64,000 nt of DNA from Terrimonas ginsenosidimutans (GTDB lineage Bacteria; Bacteroidota; Bacteroidia; Chitinophagales; Chitinophagaceae). Position 1 is the stretch's first letter, and the number at the start of each line of letters is the position of its first letter. Of the stretch, positions 1-9,670 are shown in pieces. The position numbers and the translations under genes were made by a program. The stretch covers positions 62,001 through 126,000 of the forward strand of contig NZ_JAKLTR010000008.1 in the NCBI RefSeq assembly GCF_022012415.1. The letters are read 5' to 3'. The notes under the pieces are model-generated. The model was not told where the DNA came from and did not search any database. It worked only from the letters and a program-made list of their open reading frames with translations.

Positions 1-1060
1 CTTCTTCATCTTCATTATTCCCACACCACAGGACAATGGATTTATGATGACGCAGACGCTTCACCTGTTGAAATACTTCTTCTTTCACATTTTTGAAAAA
101 AGCTTCGTCTCCGGGTATCATTGTTCCGGCAAACATAAAATCCTGCCAGACATAGATCCCTAATGAGTCGCAAAGGTCATAGAAATAATCATTTTCGTAG
201 ATACCCCCGCCCCAAACACGCAGCATATTCATGTTGGCATCTTTCGCCATCATCAGCATCTTACGATAGTCATCCCTGGTCATTCTTGTAACAAAAGCGT
301 CAGAAGGAATATAGTTAGCCCCCTTCATATACACAGGCTTACCATCTATTGCAAAATAGAAGGACGTTCCTTTCTCATCCGGCTTTTCCACCAGCTCAAC
401 TTTTACTGGAGGAACGAATGGCTTTTCTGCCGGCTTTTCATCAAAGTATTCGAGACGCACATCTTTCCAGATGCCGCAGGTCGTGAACTTTGGTCCCCAA
501 TCCCAGCCAAAATGAAACTGGGCTTTACGTACATAAGCGCGGGGATTATCCGGGATCACGTAAGGCAGGTCAGCCTTTGCAAATGAATCGACAATATTCT
601 GTGCGGATCTGAAAACAACACGAAGGTCATTTGCGCCTGCTTTTAATAATGATCTCGCATCAACGCGCCACTGGCGGAACATATTATCCGCAGAAAGAGC
701 CAGCTTTCCGTTAACATACACATCTGCATAGGTATCCAGCCCGTCAAAGACGAGCTCAGCTTGCTTTTTAGACAAAGCAGCCGGAGGCACAACGAACGAT
801 GTTTTATACTCCCAGTCCTCCCGCTCTATCCATTGCAATTTCTTTTCATTATCCCTGTAAAAAGGATCGCCGATCAGTTTATTGGCTAAAAGATCTGTGT
901 GTACTTCGCCGGGCACTTTAGCGGGATACCAGCGGGCCTCATCTGCTTCCCGGAATTGCCAGCCTTTTGTGATGGCTATGGAATTTACCTGTGCCGCAGC
1001 GGTCAATGCCAGGAAGGTTCCAGCAACAGCAGCGGCTATATTTTTAAGATCAGCTTTCAT
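1..1060 (-). CDS. GH2 beta-mannosidase, 5' part only (cut by window start)
   Basis: Reads leftwards from ATG at 1060 with no stop before base 1, so about 353 residues are present and perhaps 450-500 are missing. A signal peptide (hydrophobic, ending ALTAAAQ) precedes the GH2 sugar-binding domain, with GLDTYADVYVNG near residue 110. The stretch RKAQFHFGWDWGP is characteristic of beta-mannosidases rather than beta-galactosidases. Close to the window edge LWCGNNE supplies the family acid/base (Glu350). The predicted role is release of the core beta-1,4-mannose of N-glycans, or of mannan oligosaccharides, in the periplasm. It starts 2 nt after the GH125 stop, so it is the last visible gene of that operon. 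The nucleophile lies outside the window. Confidence 0.88.
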   Translation of the reverse strand, partial: MKADLKNIAAAVAGTFLALTAAAQVNSIAITKGWQFREADEARWYPAKVPGEVHTDLLANKLIGDPFYRDNEKKLQWIEREDWEYKTSFVVPPAALSKKQAELVFDGLDTYADVYVNGKLALSADNMFRQWRVDARSLLKAGANDLRVVFRSAQNIVDSFAKADLPYVIPDNPRAYVRKAQFHFGWDWGPKFTTCGIWKDVRLEYFDEKPAEKPFVPPVKVELVEKPDEKGTSFYFAIDGKPVYMKGANYIPSDAFVTRMTRDDYRKMLMMAKDANMNMLRVWGGGIYENDYFYDLCDSLGIYVWQDFMFAGTMIPGDEAFFKNVKEEVFQQVKRLRHHKSIVLWCGNNEDEE

Positions 1061-1062
1061 CC

Positions 1063-2490
1063 TTATTTATTTAACAGTTGTGGGTGTTTCTGATAGACAT
1101 TCATGATCAGTTCTCCGAATAATGTATTTGCCCAGGCAAACCATTTACGGGTAAATTTCGCCGGGTCATTTTTATGAAATGATTCATGCATAAATCCTGT
1201 TCCGCCATGCGTTGCCTGCAACCAGGTAATGCACTGTTTGATCTCCGCGGGATTGGTAGTTGTCAGCCCGCGCATGATGATGCTCATTGGCCAGATCATG
1301 TCCATCCCTGCATGCGGCCCACCGATCCCTTCGCCTGCGCTTCCTTTAAAGAAGAAAGGATTTTCAGATGACCACACATAGCGTCGCGTATTCTGGTAGA
1401 CCGGATCGCTGGAATTTACTGAACCCAGATAAGGCATCGATAATAATGAAGGAACGTTCGCGTCATCCATCAGGTTAAAACTCCCGTATCCGTTCACTTC
1501 AAAGGCGTATATTTTACCAAACTTCGGATGCGTTGCAGTGGCATATTGTTTCAGTGCTGCAGACACTTCTTGCGCCAGTGCAGTGCATTCTTTTGCCAAT
1601 GCCTGGTCTTTATGGATAGCGTTCAACATTTCTGCCGCTTGTTTCAGGGACACTACCGCAAAGAAATTGGATGGGATCAGGAAGGGAAAGATCGTCGCAT
1701 CATCACTTGGGCGGAAAATAGAACAGATCAATCCAACCGGCTTCACCGGGTAACCATAGCCACTCAACGGCACACCGTCTGTAGCCCAGAAAGTAGTCCG
1801 TTGAAAAGTGTATGGACCATTGCCGTCTTTCCGTTGCTGTTCTTTAAATGTCTTCACCGTTAATACGATCGATTCCTTCCACGCAGCATCGAACGGAATA
1901 GTATCGCCTGTGATCTTCCAGTAGTGATATGCCAGGCGGATCGGATAACAAAGTGAATCGATCTCCCACTTGCGCTCATGTACACCCGGCTTCATATCCG
2001 TGATATCGGTATGCTTCCATTCACTCACCTGCGAGCCATCTTTATAAAACGCATTGGTGTACGGATCAAGGTGGATATTCTTTACCTGGCGGTTGATCAC
2101 TCCTGCGACCAACTGCTGCAACTTCGGATCAGTTTTCATCAATGGCAGGTAAGGCCACACCTGCGCCGTGCTGTCGCGCAGCCACATCGCATCTATATCT
2201 CCGGTGATAACATACGTATCAGGCTTGCCGTTCTGTACAGAAAAATCAACTGTTGTATCCAATGTATTGGGAAAACAGTTTTCAAACAACCAACCCAGTT
2301 CGGGGTTGCTGATCCCCGATTTGATCTTTTTGATCATTGCCTCCACCGCTTCGCTCGTAAAATGTCTTTGTGCAAGCGGTGGTCGTTTTGATTCGAATTC
2401 ATTGGAAGCCGCCCACAGCTTTGACGGTTGCGCTACTGCTACGGTAGTCAGCAACCCCATCTGCTGAATAAATGTTTTTCTTGTAGTCAT
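1063..2490 (-). CDS. GH125 exo-alpha-1,6-mannosidase
   Basis: 475 residues, close to the usual length of GH125 (Mug157-like) enzymes, which are metal-independent and cleave alpha-1,6-linked mannose. The signature GDIDAMWLRDS is at residues 97-107, followed by the conserved DPYTNAFYKDG region. HAGMDMIWPMS and WLQATHGGTGFMHESFH follow in the C-terminal half. The N terminus (TRKTFIQQMGLL, then a hydrophobic run) looks like an export signal, possibly Tat-like but without a clean RR pair. It sits between GH92 and GH2 mannosidases: GH92 would trim alpha-1,2/1,3 branches and GH125 the alpha-1,6 backbone or arm. It is separated from GH92 by about 90 bp with no convincing promoter. Confidence 0.92.
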   Translation of the reverse strand: MTTRKTFIQQMGLLTTVAVAQPSKLWAASNEFESKRPPLAQRHFTSEAVEAMIKKIKSGISNPELGWLFENCFPNTLDTTVDFSVQNGKPDTYVITGDIDAMWLRDSTAQVWPYLPLMKTDPKLQQLVAGVINRQVKNIHLDPYTNAFYKDGSQVSEWKHTDITDMKPGVHERKWEIDSLCYPIRLAYHYWKITGDTIPFDAAWKESIVLTVKTFKEQQRKDGNGPYTFQRTTFWATDGVPLSGYGYPVKPVGLICSIFRPSDDATIFPFLIPSNFFAVVSLKQAAEMLNAIHKDQALAKECTALAQEVSAALKQYATATHPKFGKIYAFEVNGYGSFNLMDDANVPSLLSMPYLGSVNSSDPVYQNTRRYVWSSENPFFFKGSAGEGIGGPHAGMDMIWPMSIIMRGLTTTNPAEIKQCITWLQATHGGTGFMHESFHKNDPAKFTRKWFAWANTLFGELIMNVYQKHPQLLNK

Positions 2491-2580
2491 ATGAACAATT
2501 GATGTGGTTGTTAAGTCGGTTTTGTTTGTAACTATAGGGTTCGCTCCTTAGGTTCCTCTCAAACTTCCCCCATCTCCCGC

Positions 2581-4848
2581 CTACTCAACAGACGAAGTAG
2601 GCCAGTAAGACGGAGCAACACCCCAAACCGTGGAAGGTGTCGGCCCCATTTCTATGACCAGCTTTCCGCCATTCATCATGTCGCGGTAGCTCATCCAGGA
2701 ACGTTCATAAGGTTTGTCATTCCACTGGATCGACTGAATATATTTATTGACCGGGCTATTGTTCTTCACTTCGATCCGGAGAGTAGTATTCTTTCCTGTC
2801 TGAATGATCGCTTCGTCCATTACCGGGCTACCAAATACAAACTTTCCATTGGAAGGATTCACCTGGTAAAAGCCAAGAGAAGATAACACATACCATGCAG
2901 ACATTTGGCCAACGTCTTCATTACCGCAAAGACCATCGTATTTATCAGAATAGAGACTGTCGACAATATACCTGATACGATCAGCCGTTTTCCATGGCTG
3001 GCCGGTGTACATTGACAGATAAGCAACATGATGACTTGGTTCATTACCATGCGCATACTGGCCGATCAGGCCTGTGATATCTGCGGAAGCATGTTGCCCC
3101 ATGTCTCCTTTAAGCGTGAACAGGGAATCAAGCTTGTTATTGAACGCGTCTACACCGCCCATCAGGCGGACCAGTCCTTCCACATCATGCGGGATCATCC
3201 AGGAATACTGCCAGGAGTTTCCCTCTGCAAAATCATCACGCATGTGGCGGGCTTCCAGCGGGCTGAATGGCGTACGCCATTTATCTGCAGAAACACGGCC
3301 TCTTACAAAACGGATCGATGTATCAAAATACTTCTCATAGTTCAATGCACGTATGCTGAAGTATTGATAATCTTTTTCGAGGCCCATTTTCTTTGCCATT
3401 TGTGCAACACCCCAATCACTGATCGCATATTCGAGTCCCATTGCGACAGATTCAACAATGCTGTCTGCCGGGATGTATCCATTCTTTTTCACAAATGACA
3501 TTCCGCGGGCGTCCTGCATTTGCGTTGCTTTCACCGCCTCCCATGCGAGCATTGTATCAAATCCCCGGAACCCTTTCAGATAGGCATCAGCCACTACCTG
3601 CACGGAACTGTTTCCGGGCATAGTATTCGTTTCATTTCCCACCAGATGCCATACCGGCAATCGCCCCTGCTGCTGATAGATCGCAAGCATGGAACTGATC
3701 ATATCATTTACCCGGTCAGGCTGCATCAATGTATACAAAGGATTTGCCGCGCGATAGGTATCCCACAAAGAAAAGGTAGTAAGGTTAGTAAAACCAGCCG
3801 CTTTATAGATCTTACCATCGGTCCCCCTGTAATCACCATTATGATCATTGAAGGTAGACGGTGCGATCATTGTATGATACAAAGACGTATAGAAAGTACG
3901 AAGGCGTGCAGTGTCTTTTGTCTTTACTTTTATCCTTGCCAGTTCATTTTCCCATTGCTGGTTTGCCTGTTTCCTGGTAGCAGCAAAATCCCAACCGGGT
4001 AATTCTGCCTGGATATTACCGGCAGCATTTTCTATAGAAACGGGAGAAATACCCACTTTCACTTTTACCGCATCAGTTACCTGACCAAACTGAAGCACGG
4101 CTCTCAGCTTCCTTCCTGAAGCAGTACTGCCGGTCAACGCCTCAGTACTGTCATACAAAGAGATCTTTTTTACAGGCGCGGATAGATGCGCAGTAAAAAA
4201 GATCTGCTGATCCACCGCCCAGCCTTTGGAGCGGCGTGTGCCGGTAATGGTGGTGTCATTCACCAGGGTAAGAGAAGTTGCCACCGGCATATCCCAACCA
4301 ATGCCGGATTCAAGATCTACCACGATACTGGCTGTATCTTTCTGAGGGAAATGATACTGGTGAAAACCGACACGTTGAGTGGTGGTCATTTCCGCCAGCA
4401 CATTATAGCGTTTCAGTTTTACGGAATAGTAACCCGGTTCCGCTTTTTCCTCATCATGTGAGTAAAGAGAGAAGTATCCGGGACGCGGCCTTACTCTTCC
4501 GTAAGAGTAAAGAGAATCTATGGAGCCAGACACAGGCATCAGCATGATATCGCCAAGATCCCCGATACCCGTTCCGCTAAGATGTGTGTGTGAAAAACCT
4601 ATCACGACTGAATCGGCATAGTTATAACCAGAGCACCAGTCCCACCCTTCTGTCATATTCACAGGGCCGAGTTGTACGGCGCCAAACGGCACATTTGCTC
4701 CCAGGAATACGTGTCCATGCGAGGCCGTTCCGATAAACGGATCAACATAACGGACATATTCGCCAGCAGCTTCGGTACTCACTTCTTTTTGCTGACAGGA
4801 AGAGAAAGCCGCAGCAATGGTGGTCATAAAAAAGAAAAATCGTTTCAT
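2581..4848 (-). CDS. GH92 alpha-mannosidase lipoprotein
   Basis: 755 residues, typical of the calcium-dependent GH92 exo-alpha-mannosidases (mostly alpha-1,2). The signal peptide ends in the lipobox FSSC (Cys18), predicting a lipid-anchored enzyme. VDPFIGTASHGHVFLGANVPFG at the mature N terminus and GNEDVGQMSAWY near residue 642 are GH92 hallmarks; NEPSHHVAYLS lies between them. The gene follows GH3 by about 30 bp and precedes GH125. Linkage specificity within GH92 cannot be read from sequence alone; alpha-1,2 activity on high-mannose arms is inferred from context. Confidence 0.93.
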   Translation of the reverse strand: MKRFFFFMTTIAAAFSSCQQKEVSTEAAGEYVRYVDPFIGTASHGHVFLGANVPFGAVQLGPVNMTEGWDWCSGYNYADSVVIGFSHTHLSGTGIGDLGDIMLMPVSGSIDSLYSYGRVRPRPGYFSLYSHDEEKAEPGYYSVKLKRYNVLAEMTTTQRVGFHQYHFPQKDTASIVVDLESGIGWDMPVATSLTLVNDTTITGTRRSKGWAVDQQIFFTAHLSAPVKKISLYDSTEALTGSTASGRKLRAVLQFGQVTDAVKVKVGISPVSIENAAGNIQAELPGWDFAATRKQANQQWENELARIKVKTKDTARLRTFYTSLYHTMIAPSTFNDHNGDYRGTDGKIYKAAGFTNLTTFSLWDTYRAANPLYTLMQPDRVNDMISSMLAIYQQQGRLPVWHLVGNETNTMPGNSSVQVVADAYLKGFRGFDTMLAWEAVKATQMQDARGMSFVKKNGYIPADSIVESVAMGLEYAISDWGVAQMAKKMGLEKDYQYFSIRALNYEKYFDTSIRFVRGRVSADKWRTPFSPLEARHMRDDFAEGNSWQYSWMIPHDVEGLVRLMGGVDAFNNKLDSLFTLKGDMGQHASADITGLIGQYAHGNEPSHHVAYLSMYTGQPWKTADRIRYIVDSLYSDKYDGLCGNEDVGQMSAWYVLSSLGFYQVNPSNGKFVFGSPVMDEAIIQTGKNTTLRIEVKNNSPVNKYIQSIQWNDKPYERSWMSYRDMMNGGKLVIEMGPTPSTVWGVAPSYWPTSSVE

Positions 4849-4880
4849 ATTTATTCGTTCGATCTTGGGGGAATTGCTTG

Positions 4881-7052
4881 TTATTTAATACCAGCTTTAA
4901 CGTTCAGGGAAGCGCTCAGTTTTTTATCCTGTGCGTGGCTGCCGATCGTGATCGTGTAATTCCCTGGATAGAGTTTCCAGTTCCTGGTTGGCGTATCCCA
5001 TTTCTGCAGTTCAGCCACCGGCACACGGAATTGTACTGTTTGTTCTCCACCCGCATTTACCGTTATTTTTTTGAAAGCCTTCAATTCTTTTACAGGCATA
5101 TCCGGAAGGTTAGGATAACTGATATAGACCTGCGCCACTTCATCGGCATTGATCTTTCCGGTATTTATTACTGATACAGAAAAAGAGATCGTATCCTTTG
5201 TTGATCTGATCGCAGCAGGCTGCTGTTTCCATTCGTAGCTGAAGCTTGTATAGGACAATCCGTATCCGAAAGGATACTGAACTTTGCCATCAAAATAACG
5301 ATAAGTGCGGCCTTTCATCGCATAGCCGGCATAGTCGGGCAGATCAGAGAAGGATTCATAAAACGTAACCGGCAGACGTCCGCCGGGAGATGTTTTGCCA
5401 AACAAAACATCAGCCAGTGCATTACCGCCCTGCTCTCCCGGATACCAGGCGAACAGAATGGCGTCTACATAAGGTTCAATCGATGTCAGATCTACAGCGC
5501 TACCGCCCGTCACCACCGCAACGATCGGCTTTTTATTATTCTTGCGTAATGCCTTGATGTAAGCGATATGCGAAGCGGGCAGGCTGATATCTTTACGATC
5601 GCCTTTCCCCGGTGCAAGGAATGCATCTCCCTCCTCTCCTTCATACACCGGTGTAAAACCAACAAATGCAATGGTAATGTCTGCATTACCGGCTGCCCAG
5701 GTACCTCCGAAATTAGTTGTATCGGTAAAGTCTGATCCCTGATCATATTCGACACGGGTTCCCGGATCAACCGCCGCCGTGATCCCTTCTACAAAATTCA
5801 CCGCCTTCGCCGACACTCCATGGTAATTGCCAAGTAATGCATCGAGCGATGCAGCAACCGGTCCTGCGACCATGATGGCAGGGTACTGATCTTTCCCAAG
5901 CGGAAGAATATTTTTATCATTCTTTAATAATACAATAGATCCCGCCGCCATTTTGCGCGCAAGGGCCATGTGATAGGCATTCGAAATACTGTCGGCTCCA
6001 AAAGAGCTAAAAGGGATCTTCTCTTTCGGATCATAGAAGCCAAGCTTCAATTGTGTACGAAGCTGAGGCAATAAGGCATCATTGATCTCTTTCTCTGTCA
6101 GCAGTTTTTGTTCGATCGCTTTCATGACATCATCCTGCAGGAGATTACTGCAATCGAGGTTGACACCTGCTTTGATCGCTTCTGCAGCAGTTACCACACT
6201 ATTCGGAAGAACTTTATGCCGAAGCCAGATATCCTCCAGTGCCCAGCAGTCAGTGACCACATGACCTTTGAACTTCCATTCATTCCGCAGGATATCTTTC
6301 AGCAATGTATTGCCGGTACAGCATGGCTGATCATTTACCCGGTTGTATGCACACATGACGGACTCCACACCGGAATCAACGAGGCGTTTGAATGCGTAGA
6401 GATAGGTCTCGCGCATGTCTTTATCACTTACGATCGCATTGAAGGTATGGCGACCAGCTTCAGGTCCGCTGTGTACGGCGAAGTGTTTGGCGCAGGCAGA
6501 TGTTTTGAGATAAACCGGGTCGCTTCCCTGTAAACCCTTCACAAAAGCGGTACCCATAGATGCTGTGAGAAACGGGTCTTCGCCATAGGTCTCCTGGCCG
6601 CGGCCCCACCGTGGGTCACGGAAGATATTGATATTGGGAGACCAGAAAGTGAGGCCCATGTATTGCAACCGTCTGTCTTTAGCCACCGCAAGGTTGTACT
6701 TGGCGCGGGCTTCCGTGGAGATGACATCTGCTACTTCTTTCATCAGCTCATTATCGAAACTTGCGGCCATTCCGATGGCCTGTGGAAATACCGTTGCCTG
6801 GCCGGCACGCGCCACACCATGAAGAGCTTCATTCCACCAGTTATAGGCTGGTATACCCAGCCGTTCAACCGGCTTGCTCTGGTAGCCCAGCAATGCAATT
6901 TTTTCTTCAAGTGTCAGCTGCGACAAAAGGTTTGCTGCACGCTGTTCGATCGTTGCGCGACCATCCCGGAACACTGGTGTCACCTGCGCATTCAACGAAT
7001 TATACGATAATGCTACTGATAAAAGGCCTGTGGCAAGAATTTGTTTCTTCAT
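4881..7052 (-). CDS. GH3 beta-glycosidase (glucosidase/xylosidase-type)
   Basis: 723 residues with a signal peptide, a GH3 N-terminal barrel, the alpha/beta C-terminal domain and a fibronectin III-like tail (from about 640). KHFAVHSGPEAGRH and VTDCWALED are visible; Asp268 in VTDCW is the expected nucleophile. The Cys after the Asp resembles beta-xylosidase-type GH3 (SDCGA) more than beta-glucosidases (SDW). It lacks the short NagZ architecture, so a beta-N-acetylglucosaminidase role is not supported by domain content. It is the first gene after the terminator at 7154-7199 and so probably heads the GH3-GH92-GH125-GH2 unit. Substrate is uncertain: a glycan-linked beta-xylose or beta-glucose is possible. 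Confidence 0.88.
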   Translation of the reverse strand: MKKQILATGLLSVALSYNSLNAQVTPVFRDGRATIEQRAANLLSQLTLEEKIALLGYQSKPVERLGIPAYNWWNEALHGVARAGQATVFPQAIGMAASFDNELMKEVADVISTEARAKYNLAVAKDRRLQYMGLTFWSPNINIFRDPRWGRGQETYGEDPFLTASMGTAFVKGLQGSDPVYLKTSACAKHFAVHSGPEAGRHTFNAIVSDKDMRETYLYAFKRLVDSGVESVMCAYNRVNDQPCCTGNTLLKDILRNEWKFKGHVVTDCWALEDIWLRHKVLPNSVVTAAEAIKAGVNLDCSNLLQDDVMKAIEQKLLTEKEINDALLPQLRTQLKLGFYDPKEKIPFSSFGADSISNAYHMALARKMAAGSIVLLKNDKNILPLGKDQYPAIMVAGPVAASLDALLGNYHGVSAKAVNFVEGITAAVDPGTRVEYDQGSDFTDTTNFGGTWAAGNADITIAFVGFTPVYEGEEGDAFLAPGKGDRKDISLPASHIAYIKALRKNNKKPIVAVVTGGSAVDLTSIEPYVDAILFAWYPGEQGGNALADVLFGKTSPGGRLPVTFYESFSDLPDYAGYAMKGRTYRYFDGKVQYPFGYGLSYTSFSYEWKQQPAAIRSTKDTISFSVSVINTGKINADEVAQVYISYPNLPDMPVKELKAFKKITVNAGGEQTVQFRVPVAELQKWDTPTRNWKLYPGNYTITIGSHAQDKKLSASLNVKAGIK

Positions 7053-7153
7053 TTCTATAAAAATTCAATGATCATTTCTGCGGGTATAAACTTACTATTG
7101 AAATCGCAAACCACCCTACTATTTCGCGCAAGGTATTCATATACCCTGTAACT

Positions 7154-7199
7154 AAAAAAAAGGGTTAACCGGCACTGCTGGAACAGGCGAGTTAACCCG
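7154..7199 (-). terminator. Intrinsic terminator inside the mannan/N-glycan locus
   Basis: On the minus strand a perfect GGGTTAAC/GTTAACCC stem with a loop of about 21 nt is followed by an uninterrupted run of eight T. It lies between the DUF1735-discoidin gene and GH3, so it should end the sigma-to-lipoprotein transcript and leave the exo-glycosidases dependent on read-through or their own promoter. The remaining 100 bp before GH3 contains no full TAnnTTTG box (nearest is TACCTTGC around 7130). Confidence 0.85.
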
Positions 7200-7259
7200 A
7201 GAAACTGCACATGAGAACGATTGATCTAATCTTATCCTGTTAATGAACTACAGTTGTTA

Positions 7260-7405
7260 GATGGCTGATGACCGATGGCAGATGGCCGAAAAAGGTGTCC
7301 TACAGTTGAAAAAATGATTAATTAATTTCAGGAGGGCCAGATGCGAAAAGGCACCCCGGTCATCGAGAATCTGTTTCGGCCATCTGCCATCGGTCATCAG
7401 CCATC
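7260..7405. repeat. Perfect 32-bp inverted repeat of heptamers
   Basis: Bases 7260-7291 and 7374-7405 are exact reverse complements over 32 bp with an 82-nt spacer. Each arm is four heptamers of the form TGNCNGA (TGGCTGA, TGACCGA, TGGCAGA, TGGCCGA). The same heptamer family builds the element at 63336-63587. The right arm ends 7 bp from the stop of the neighbouring DUF1735 gene. Confidence 0.9.
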
Positions 7406-7411
7406 GTCTCT

Positions 7412-8428
7412 TTACTGCACTACATTCAACTCCCCAATCCCCACTCTGTTCCCACTTGTCTGCGCGTTAATATCCAGCCGGAAGTAACGGGCAGCAACCG
7501 GCGACGCGAAATTCACGCCCTTAAGATCGGGGTTGGTAGCCGATGATGTGGTGGCAGGACCTGTGCCATTCCATACACCCTGGACGGTCCAGGTGATATT
7601 ATCATTGCTGGTGGATACGGTCATGCGGGTTGCATTTTCCGCGACAGCAGCGTAGTTCGGCACAAGCTGAAAACCTTTCATGGTACGCTGTGCACCGAGA
7701 TCAACCTGTACCCATTTAAGCGCTGTAGCACTATTGCTGGAGCGCCATGCAGTCGCATTGTTCCCATCAACCATTGCAGGTCCGAGAGCACCGGAAGTCG
7801 TATTGCTTACGGTCAATACCCAACCTGTACGGGAAAGCAGCGTTCCGCCAGTCAAAGGAGCTTGGGTTCTTGCGATGTTATTGAACTCATACGTAACCCG
7901 AACGTAAACGGTCGCATGCGTACTGCTCACAGCAACTCCTTTATCGGAACTGCTGATACTTTGAATAGTCAGCGGCAACAGGTAACCTCCGGGATTTTGC
8001 AATTGCCCGGGATTCAGGATCTCGATCGCGATCGGATCGGACTGAGAAGAACCCGCTGCAATTGAATATTTATTTCCATTTACCAACCGGTAATTTGCAT
8101 CGGGAAGGATAATACAATTCGCCGCATAAAGTGTGTTGTATTCAGCCAGCTTAGAAGGATCTGCCGCAAGCTGGATCTCTACGTTTGCAGGCACTTCACG
8201 TGAAGTGTAAGCAAATACTTCCGCATTCGTTGATCCGATCACCTCAACCGGATTATGAACGAATGCGACAGTCTGGGTTCTGGTTGGAATACCAGCCTTA
8301 TCAGGTTGAAGAAAAACAAGCATTTCCCTAGAAGAAAGCTCATCTTTTTTACACGACGTGACAAGCGAGGCTAGGAGAAAACATCCTGCCAGGCCTGATA
8401 CTATATTTTTTGAAAACATCTTTTTCAT
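7412..8428 (-). CDS. DUF1735 / F5/8-type C (discoidin) surface lipoprotein
   Basis: 338 residues. Lipobox ends at Cys26 (LVTSCKKDE); the Lys-Asp-Glu run after the Cys resembles Bacteroidota surface-export signals. Residues about 30-165 match the DUF1735 pattern found next to SusD in N-glycan loci. Residues about 190-338 form a discoidin (F5/8 C) carbohydrate-binding module (WRSSNSATALKWVQVDLG, then ARYFRLDINA). No catalytic residues are evident, so it is read as a surface glycan-binding protein that presents substrate to the GH18 enzyme and SusCD. It is the last gene before the terminator at 7154-7199. Confidence 0.85.
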   Translation of the reverse strand: MKKMFSKNIVSGLAGCFLLASLVTSCKKDELSSREMLVFLQPDKAGIPTRTQTVAFVHNPVEVIGSTNAEVFAYTSREVPANVEIQLAADPSKLAEYNTLYAANCIILPDANYRLVNGNKYSIAAGSSQSDPIAIEILNPGQLQNPGGYLLPLTIQSISSSDKGVAVSSTHATVYVRVTYEFNNIARTQAPLTGGTLLSRTGWVLTVSNTTSGALGPAMVDGNNATAWRSSNSATALKWVQVDLGAQRTMKGFQLVPNYAAVAENATRMTVSTSNDNITWTVQGVWNGTGPATTSSATNPDLKGVNFASPVAARYFRLDINAQTSGNRVGIGELNVVQ

Positions 8429-8478
8429 GTAGTGGTTTTGACAATTACAAAAATGCGTGACCAGTTCTTATGGATCAG

Positions 8479-9630
8479 TTAAGGACAACGAACTCCGGGG
8501 ATCCAGGTAATGGTATTATTCGCGATAGCAGAATAACCATGACCTGTCAAATCAGGAACTTCATTGCCGGCGATATCACCATTAAAACGCCAGTAGGCGA
8601 GCAAGCCGGGAGAATCAGGACTTACATAACACAGATTGTTTTGCAATTCTGTTGGTGTAAGCGCGCGGGTCCAGACCCGTGCTTCACTGATAGCTCCATT
8701 CAGATAACGTGAACCGGCGGAACGGCCGATCAGAAATCCGTCAGAATAGGTATCTGTCAGATTTACGCCGCCTGGCTGCGCATCCGTATAGTTATCCAGA
8801 ACACCATTTACATAAAGCGCGATAGTAGATCCGTTATAAACAACAGCCACATGTATCCACTGATTGGTAGCGAATGAACCTTTACTTGTTACAGGAAATT
8901 TACGGCCACTGATCAGACCACCGGCAAGTTGCAACTGGCTGTTCAGAATACTCACATCACCAAAACGGAGAAGGAAATTCTCCTCAATACCCATTACAGA
9001 GCTGATAAAAGGATTCGCTGTTTGGAAGGCGTTTACACTGATACGGCATTCCATGGTCAATGCAGCCACACTTGCCAGATTTGCATCAGCAGCAAAACCC
9101 GGCACACGGAAATAGCGGCTTGAGGCCAGCGATGCCGCCTGTGTGATGATCGTTCTTTTGATGATCAGGTACATAGTACGGGAAGACTCCAGCACATCTA
9201 TACCGCCATCAACACTGGTAATACTCACAGGGAGGCAATAGGTAACACCTTCTTCAAACTGATCGAGTGAAAGAATGGAGAAATTCGCCACATCAGACCT
9301 GTTAGTGCCATTCGAAATGGTGATCGAACCGTTGTTTGTATTCAATGCATAGCTCCCTTCAGGCAATGGCTCATAGTGAGTATTGTTCTGGGCGTTATAA
9401 GATTCAACCATGTTCGGTTTTGTCTCGATCGATACGCGGATATCGCGATCAACCTTGACCGAAGACGTAATTGAAAGGCCAACGGTAGCCGGACCGTCAA
9501 CGGTCAGCGTCTTTTCAGGGAACTGCTCTGTATCTGTGAAATACAGTTTAGGTGCATACTCCGGCTCTTTTTTGCATGCTACCGCAATGGAAAGCAGAAG
9601 CAGCGCGGAGAATATATAGCTAAGTTTCAT
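8479..9630 (-). CDS. DUF1735 / LamG (concanavalin-like) surface lipoprotein
   Basis: 383 residues. Lipobox ends at Cys19 (SIAVACKKEPE). DUF1735 occupies about residues 30-165. A LamG/concanavalin-A-like jelly roll follows, with WIHVAVVYNGSTIALYVNG and the terminal AYWRFNGD strands typical of LamG_3. This pair of DUF1735 proteins beside a GH18 mirrors the arrangement in the Bacteroides thetaiotaomicron high-mannose N-glycan locus. The function is glycan capture at the cell surface, inferred from fold and position. It is in operon with GH18 upstream and DUF1735-discoidin downstream (gap about 50 bp). Confidence 0.85.
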   Translation of the reverse strand: MKLSYIFSALLLLSIAVACKKEPEYAPKLYFTDTEQFPEKTLTVDGPATVGLSITSSVKVDRDIRVSIETKPNMVESYNAQNNTHYEPLPEGSYALNTNNGSITISNGTNRSDVANFSILSLDQFEEGVTYCLPVSITSVDGGIDVLESSRTMYLIIKRTIITQAASLASSRYFRVPGFAADANLASVAALTMECRISVNAFQTANPFISSVMGIEENFLLRFGDVSILNSQLQLAGGLISGRKFPVTSKGSFATNQWIHVAVVYNGSTIALYVNGVLDNYTDAQPGGVNLTDTYSDGFLIGRSAGSRYLNGAISEARVWTRALTPTELQNNLCYVSPDSPGLLAYWRFNGDIAGNEVPDLTGHGYSAIANNTITWIPGVRCP

Positions 9631-9670
9631 TAGTGCTTGTTTTGATTGACTGTAATGATTTTACGGTTGC

